Source: Candidatus Peregrinibacteria bacterium (lineage in GTDB: Bacteria > Patescibacteriota > Gracilibacteria > UBA1369 > LOWO2-01-FULL-3). Taken from it: a stretch of 8,546 bases of DNA. The notes beneath the pieces were generated by a model. It did no database searches, was not told the DNA's origin, and saw only the letters and a program-made list of their open reading frames with translations. The translations under genes and the position numbers were made by a program. Position 1 is the stretch's first letter; each line of letters begins with the position of its first letter. Shown here piece by piece: positions 6,003 through 8,546 of this stretch. The stretch covers positions 1 through 8,546 of the forward strand of contig JABJOK010000075.1 of NCBI GenBank assembly GCA_018664365.1, given 5' to 3'.

Positions 6003-6575
6003 ATGAACGTTCTTCAAGAAATACAAAAAGATGCAGTTAAGAAAAAAGTTCCCGCAATCGAACCTGGATTGACCGTTCGTGTTCACCAGAGGATTAAAGA
6101 GGGGGAAAAAGAGCGTGTGCAGATTTTTGAAGGACTAGTTATAAAGACGAACAGTGGATTTGGGGCTGACAAAACATTCACAGTAAGAAGAGTAATAGGA
6201 GGGATTGGAGTGGAGAAGATTTTTCCACTGCACTCAACAAACATCGAGAAGATTGAAGTAAAGAAGAAATCAAAGATAAGACGTGCAAAGCTTTACTACA
6301 TGAGAAGCAGATCTGGTAAATCAGCAAGACTTAAGGAGAGTTTTATCTCTGACAAAGAGGTAGAAGAATCAATAGAAGAATTAGCAGAACAAAAAGCTGA
6401 AGAAGAAGTAAAAGAGGCTGTTACACAAGCAACGGAAGACGGTGTAGTTACTGAGGCAGAAAAGCAAGAAGTTGAAAAAATAGAAGAAAAAATTGAGGAA
6501 AAAGAGGAAAAAGCTGAAGAGGCAAAAACAGAAGAAAAGGAAGAAGCACCAAAAGAAGACAAAAAGGAAGAGTAA
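6003..6575 (+). CDS. rplS: 50S ribosomal protein L19 (bL19) with long acidic C-terminal extension
   Basis: bL19 lies at the interface of the 50S and 30S subunits. Residues 1-113 cover the whole usual protein (about 115 residues in E. coli): a helix at the start, then PGLTVRVHQRIKEGEKERVQ, FEGLVI, FTVRRVIGGIGVEKIF, HSTNIEKIEV and the family signature RRAKLYYMRSRSGKSARLKE. About 76 further residues follow (114-190), made almost entirely of Glu, Lys, Ala and few hydrophobics, opening with a likely helix (EESIEELAEQKAEEEVKEAV) and ending in repeats of EEK/EEKEE. The coding strand there is nearly all purine. I chose ATG 6003 because the frame's upstream TTG 5979 lies on the -10 box and L19 normally begins here. 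rnhB starts 15 bases after the stop, an order common in bacteria. The tail's role is unknown. Confidence 0.95.
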   Translation: MNVLQEIQKDAVKKKVPAIEPGLTVRVHQRIKEGEKERVQIFEGLVIKTNSGFGADKTFTVRRVIGGIGVEKIFPLHSTNIEKIEVKKKSKIRRAKLYYMRSRSGKSARLKESFISDKEVEESIEELAEQKAEEEVKEAVTQATEDGVVTEAEKQEVEKIEEKIEEKEEKAEEAKTEEKEEAPKEDKKEE

Positions 6576-6590
6576 TTCCTTGAATCATCT

Positions 6591-7187
6591 ATGACTGCAA
6601 AATTTCTACCAATAGAATCCAAGCTAAGAAAGCTTGGTTTTTTTATAATTGCTGGCATCGACGAGGCCGGGAGGGGACCCCTGGCCGGACCTGTGGTCTC
6701 AGCAGCAGTTATCCTAGAGAGGGGAACTCGCCTAAAAGGACTAAACGACAGCAAAAAACTCTCAAAGAGAAAAAGGGAGAAGCTATACGACGAAATTATA
6801 GAAAAAGCCGCATCATATTCAATATCAATAATTCCACCCTCTGTTATCGACGAAATAAACATCCTGAACGCTGTAAGACTAGCGAACAAGCTCTGCGTAG
6901 AGCACCTAACGAAAAAGCCAGACTTTATAGTGATAGACGGGAAAGATAAGCAAATTATCAAAGAAGAATTTCAAACAATAATAAAGGGAGACCAAAGAGT
7001 GAGGTGCATAGCCGCAGCGTCAATCCTGGCCAAGGTATTCAGGGATAGGCTAATGGAGCACTATTCGAAAAAATACAAAGAATACGGCTTCGAAAGGCAC
7101 ATGGGGTATGGAACACGAGAGCATAGGAGACTCATAAAAAAGCATGGGCGATCAGAAATACACCGAAAAAGCTTCTCAGTTAAGTAA
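6591..7187 (+). CDS. rnhB: Ribonuclease HII
   Basis: RNase HII cuts the RNA strand of RNA/DNA hybrids and nicks at single ribonucleotides built into DNA, starting ribonucleotide excision repair. The 198-residue product has the full family pattern: AGIDEAGRGPLAGPV at 21-35, LNDSKKLS at 51-58, IDG at 115-117, KGD at 132-134 followed by AAASILAKVFRD, and the GYGT/EHRRLIKKHG region near the end. The four predicted metal-binding acids are D24, E25, D116 and D134, all present, so it should be active. The start is ATG 6591; the preceding rplS stop is 15 bases away and no Shine-Dalgarno site is seen. The 20 residues before the DEAGRG core are of usual length for the family. Codons 10-18 encode a hairpin plus T-run that looks like an intrinsic terminator, so expression may depend on readthrough from rplS. 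It ends 5 bases from a convergent kinase gene. Confidence 0.95.
   Translation: MTAKFLPIESKLRKLGFFIIAGIDEAGRGPLAGPVVSAAVILERGTRLKGLNDSKKLSKRKREKLYDEIIEKAASYSISIIPPSVIDEINILNAVRLANKLCVEHLTKKPDFIVIDGKDKQIIKEEFQTIIKGDQRVRCIAAASILAKVFRDRLMEHYSKKYKEYGFERHMGYGTREHRRLIKKHGRSEIHRKSFSVK
6619..6644 (+). terminator. Intrinsic terminator embedded in the 5' end of rnhB
   Basis: CCAAGCT (6619-6625), loop AAGAA (6626-6630) and AGCTTGG (6631-6637) form a perfect 7-bp stem, followed directly by seven T (6638-6644). This is the standard Rho-independent form. It lies 43 bases after the rplS stop but within rnhB, where it reads ESKLRKLGFF. It probably ends part of the rplS transcript. A ribosome translating the start of rnhB would melt the hairpin, so it could act as an attenuator. 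Confidence 0.6.
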
Positions 7188-7192
7188 AACTC

Positions 7193-8131
7193 CTATCCAT
7201 AGAACTCATCCAATCGATCGTTTATATCTTTTTTTGAAAAAGAATAGGTCTGAGTCCCCTGAACCACAACTGAAAAAGACGCGACAACATTAGCGATCTC
7301 ACATGAACGCTTAAGGTTTTTTCCACTGTTTAAGCCATGAAGAAGTCCAGCCCTAAAGGCGTCACCAGCACCCGTAACATCAACCACATCAAGATTAGGA
7401 ACAGACATTACAGACTCACGCACGCCCTCCTTGTGTATTTCACACCCCTCTCTTCCTTTTGTAATAACAAGGAAGCCAGACTTATTAGCAATCTGATGTG
7501 CTGAAAGATCAAGTTTTTCTTCTAATAGCTCAGCCTCGTATTCATTTGCAACCATTCCCCAACAGCAATCAATAATCAAGGATAAGCTCTCCGGATCAAG
7601 GCCAGCAATTGCCTGCCCAGGATCAAAAACATAAGGAATATTACGATCAATACATGTCTGAGCCAAGGCAACCATCCTCTCAGGAATATCAGGAGAAATA
7701 AGGGCACAAAATGCATTGTCAACTTTTTTACAGCCGCATAAGTCCATGCACAGATCAAGATTTGCCATAGCCCCAGGCGAGAAAATAGCTATTTGATTTT
7801 GCCCATAATCAGTAAGAATAAATGCCGCTGCAGTAGGATCAGACTGACTAATTTGAATACATCGAGTATCAATTCCAGACTGCTCAAGAAACTTCTTGTA
7901 GTCACCAAAATCATGCCCAGCTACACCGACAATAACAGGATCTTCTTCAAGAAGATTAAGAGCATGGGCAACATTAGGAGAGCATCCACCAAAAAACATC
8001 TCACGGTTTGGAGCCATAAAAGAAACACTCAAATGATCAAGCTCGTTCTCTAAAATAGAATCCTTAAAACTACCCTTATATTTCATAAGGTGATCAAATG
8101 CGATCGATCCAGTCAAAATTATGCTTTTCAT
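7193..8131 (-). CDS. PfkB/ribokinase-family kinase, adenosine kinase (AdoK)-like
   Basis: A 312-residue, ATP-dependent small-molecule kinase, normal length for the PfkB family. The N-terminus reads ILTGSIAFDHLMKYKGSF, with substrate-binding D13. GGCSPNVAHAL follows at 48-58 as the family's first signature, VGVAGHDFGDYKKFLEQSGID comes after it, and the second signature VTGAGDAFRAGL is at 252-263 with catalytic base D257 and the anion-hole glycines. The GSIAxDHLM start and the segment ending in IFSPGAM resemble the mycobacterial adenosine kinase AdoK more than ribokinase or fructokinase, so adenosine (nucleoside salvage) is the best substrate guess; a sugar is possible. The start is ATG 8131 rather than the TTG one codon upstream. 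The stop of the upstream nucleotidyltransferase gene overlaps it by one base (TGATG), which implies translational coupling. Its 3' end faces rnhB across 5 bases. Confidence 0.88.
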   Translation of the reverse strand: MKSIILTGSIAFDHLMKYKGSFKDSILENELDHLSVSFMAPNREMFFGGCSPNVAHALNLLEEDPVIVGVAGHDFGDYKKFLEQSGIDTRCIQISQSDPTAAAFILTDYGQNQIAIFSPGAMANLDLCMDLCGCKKVDNAFCALISPDIPERMVALAQTCIDRNIPYVFDPGQAIAGLDPESLSLIIDCCWGMVANEYEAELLEEKLDLSAHQIANKSGFLVITKGREGCEIHKEGVRESVMSVPNLDVVDVTGAGDAFRAGLLHGLNSGKNLKRSCEIANVVASFSVVVQGTQTYSFSKKDINDRLDEFYG

Positions 8132-8546
8132 CAAGAAAAAAGTGACTTTATAGTTCCCTTAGGTACATTTACCGACTCATCGGCCAATCCAGCGGAAGTC
8201 CTGTCATCAACATCGAGATGGTCGTTCAGGTTCCTCAAGTGAGACCCCCGAATTAGACCAGCAGCCTCCATTAAGCTATCAAAAGATTCTCCAGAATCCC
8301 CCCAAAAACCATCCAAAGTCCTATGTGAAAGAGTTCCCTGCTCAAGATAAAAATTATTAACATCGGTAATCTCAAGTTCATTACGCTGCGAAGGAGACAA
8401 ACCCTTAATAACATCAAAAACCTGAGGATCATACATATACAAACCAGTCACGGCAGCATCAGATACCGGAGCCGTAGGCTTTTCAACGATAGACTTGATA
8501 TTCTCTCCATCAAACTCCGCAACTCCATAAGCCTCTGGATTAGAGA
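8131..8546 (-). CDS. RmlA-like sugar-1-phosphate nucleotidyltransferase (C-terminal part, 5' end outside window)
   Basis: The frame is open from the window edge to a TGA at 8133-8131, giving the last 137 residues. They match the second half of glucose-1-phosphate thymidylyl/uridylyltransferases: YGVAEFD, then IVEKPTAP, AVTGLYMYD with the metal/substrate Asp, LSPSQRNELEITDVNN and a YLEQG strand, then FWGDSGESFDSLMEAAGLI in place of RmlA's W-D-TGT-ESL helix. In this family the enzyme makes an NDP-sugar (typically dTDP-glucose) plus pyrophosphate for cell-surface glycans. The fragment ends about 40 residues after the last family motif, with a tail lacking the long RmlA dimer helices, so a short-form RmlA is likely. 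An internal GTG at 8451 is not the start, because conserved residues lie before it. It is coupled to the downstream kinase by a TGATG overlap. The exact sugar and nucleotide cannot be told from this half. Confidence 0.85.
   Translation of the reverse strand, partial: SNPEAYGVAEFDGENIKSIVEKPTAPVSDAAVTGLYMYDPQVFDVIKGLSPSQRNELEITDVNNFYLEQGTLSHRTLDGFWGDSGESFDSLMEAAGLIRGSHLRNLNDHLDVDDRTSAGLADESVNVPKGTIKSLFS

Noticed and set aside
6644..6649. Perfect TATAAT inside rnhB
   Set aside because: No -35 box at 16-18 bases and no TG extension; it follows from Phe-Ile codons and the terminator T-run.
6296..6961. Long open frame on the minus strand opposite rplS and rnhB
   Set aside because: The Ser/Phe-rich translation is the complement of purine-rich Glu/Lys codons, so it is a shadow of two certain genes.
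7221..7240. TCTTTTT...AAAAAGA hairpin after rnhB as a terminator
   Set aside because: Nearly all A/T, no T-run after it on the plus strand, and within kinase codons.
8103..8109. GATCGATC-type short palindromes near 7212 and 8103
   Set aside because: Short, common tetramer repeats within kinase codons, with no spacing or context suggesting a site.
8132..8134. TTG as the kinase start
   Set aside because: The ATG in the next codon gives the usual N-terminus and the common TGATG overlap.
8449..8451. GTG as the start of a complete 106-residue gene
   Set aside because: The frame continues upstream to the window edge with conserved nucleotidyltransferase residues (YGVAEFD, VEKP).

Overview
The window looks like chromosome from a small, AT-leaning bacterial genome, most likely of the candidate phyla radiation (Patescibacteria, Parcubacteria-like). 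This is an inference from several things: very short gaps between genes; a lysine/glutamate-rich proteome; an L19 with a long acidic tail; a winged-helix regulator fused to a degenerate nucleotidyltransferase-like domain; a very large unrecognised cytosolic protein; and near-absence of Shine-Dalgarno sites. TGA ends one gene and no gene contains an in-frame TGA, so the TGA=Gly code of Gracilibacteria/Absconditabacteria is unlikely. No mobile element, CRISPR array, tRNA or rRNA is visible.

Layout. Left block, minus strand (1-3576): a 1174-residue protein of unknown function, followed after two bases by the first 16 codons of another gene that leaves the window. A 163-base divergent region (3577-3739) holds a well-formed promoter for the giant gene and a weaker one for trigger factor. 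Middle block, plus strand (3740-7187): trigger factor (tig), a two-helix LapA/DUF1049-like membrane protein, a winged-helix regulator, ribosomal protein L19 (rplS) and ribonuclease HII (rnhB). Right block, minus strand (7193-8546): the 3' part of an RmlA-like sugar nucleotidyltransferase, then a PfkB/AdoK-like kinase overlapping its stop by one base. This block runs head-on into rnhB with a 5-base gap.

How it works together. The middle block is a protein-synthesis and housekeeping cluster: nascent-chain folding, the ribosome subunit interface and RNA/DNA hybrid repair. It has several internal promoters rather than one operon promoter. Three promoters (giant gene, lapA-like gene, rplS) have a -10 box that ends exactly 22 bases before the ATG, which predicts leaders of about 15 nt, and none of these genes has a Shine-Dalgarno site. 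The right block pairs a small-molecule kinase with a nucleotidyltransferase and probably serves nucleotide or activated-sugar metabolism.

Most worth a second look: (1) a textbook intrinsic terminator (7-bp perfect stem plus seven T) inside codons 10-18 of rnhB, just after rplS; (2) the fixed -10 to ATG spacing without ribosome-binding sites; (3) the giant orphan protein; (4) a possible leader ORF and an inverted repeat at the tig promoter; (5) twin GTATAC half-sites one helical turn apart at the regulator's own promoter. None of these proves a new system; they are concrete, testable signals.
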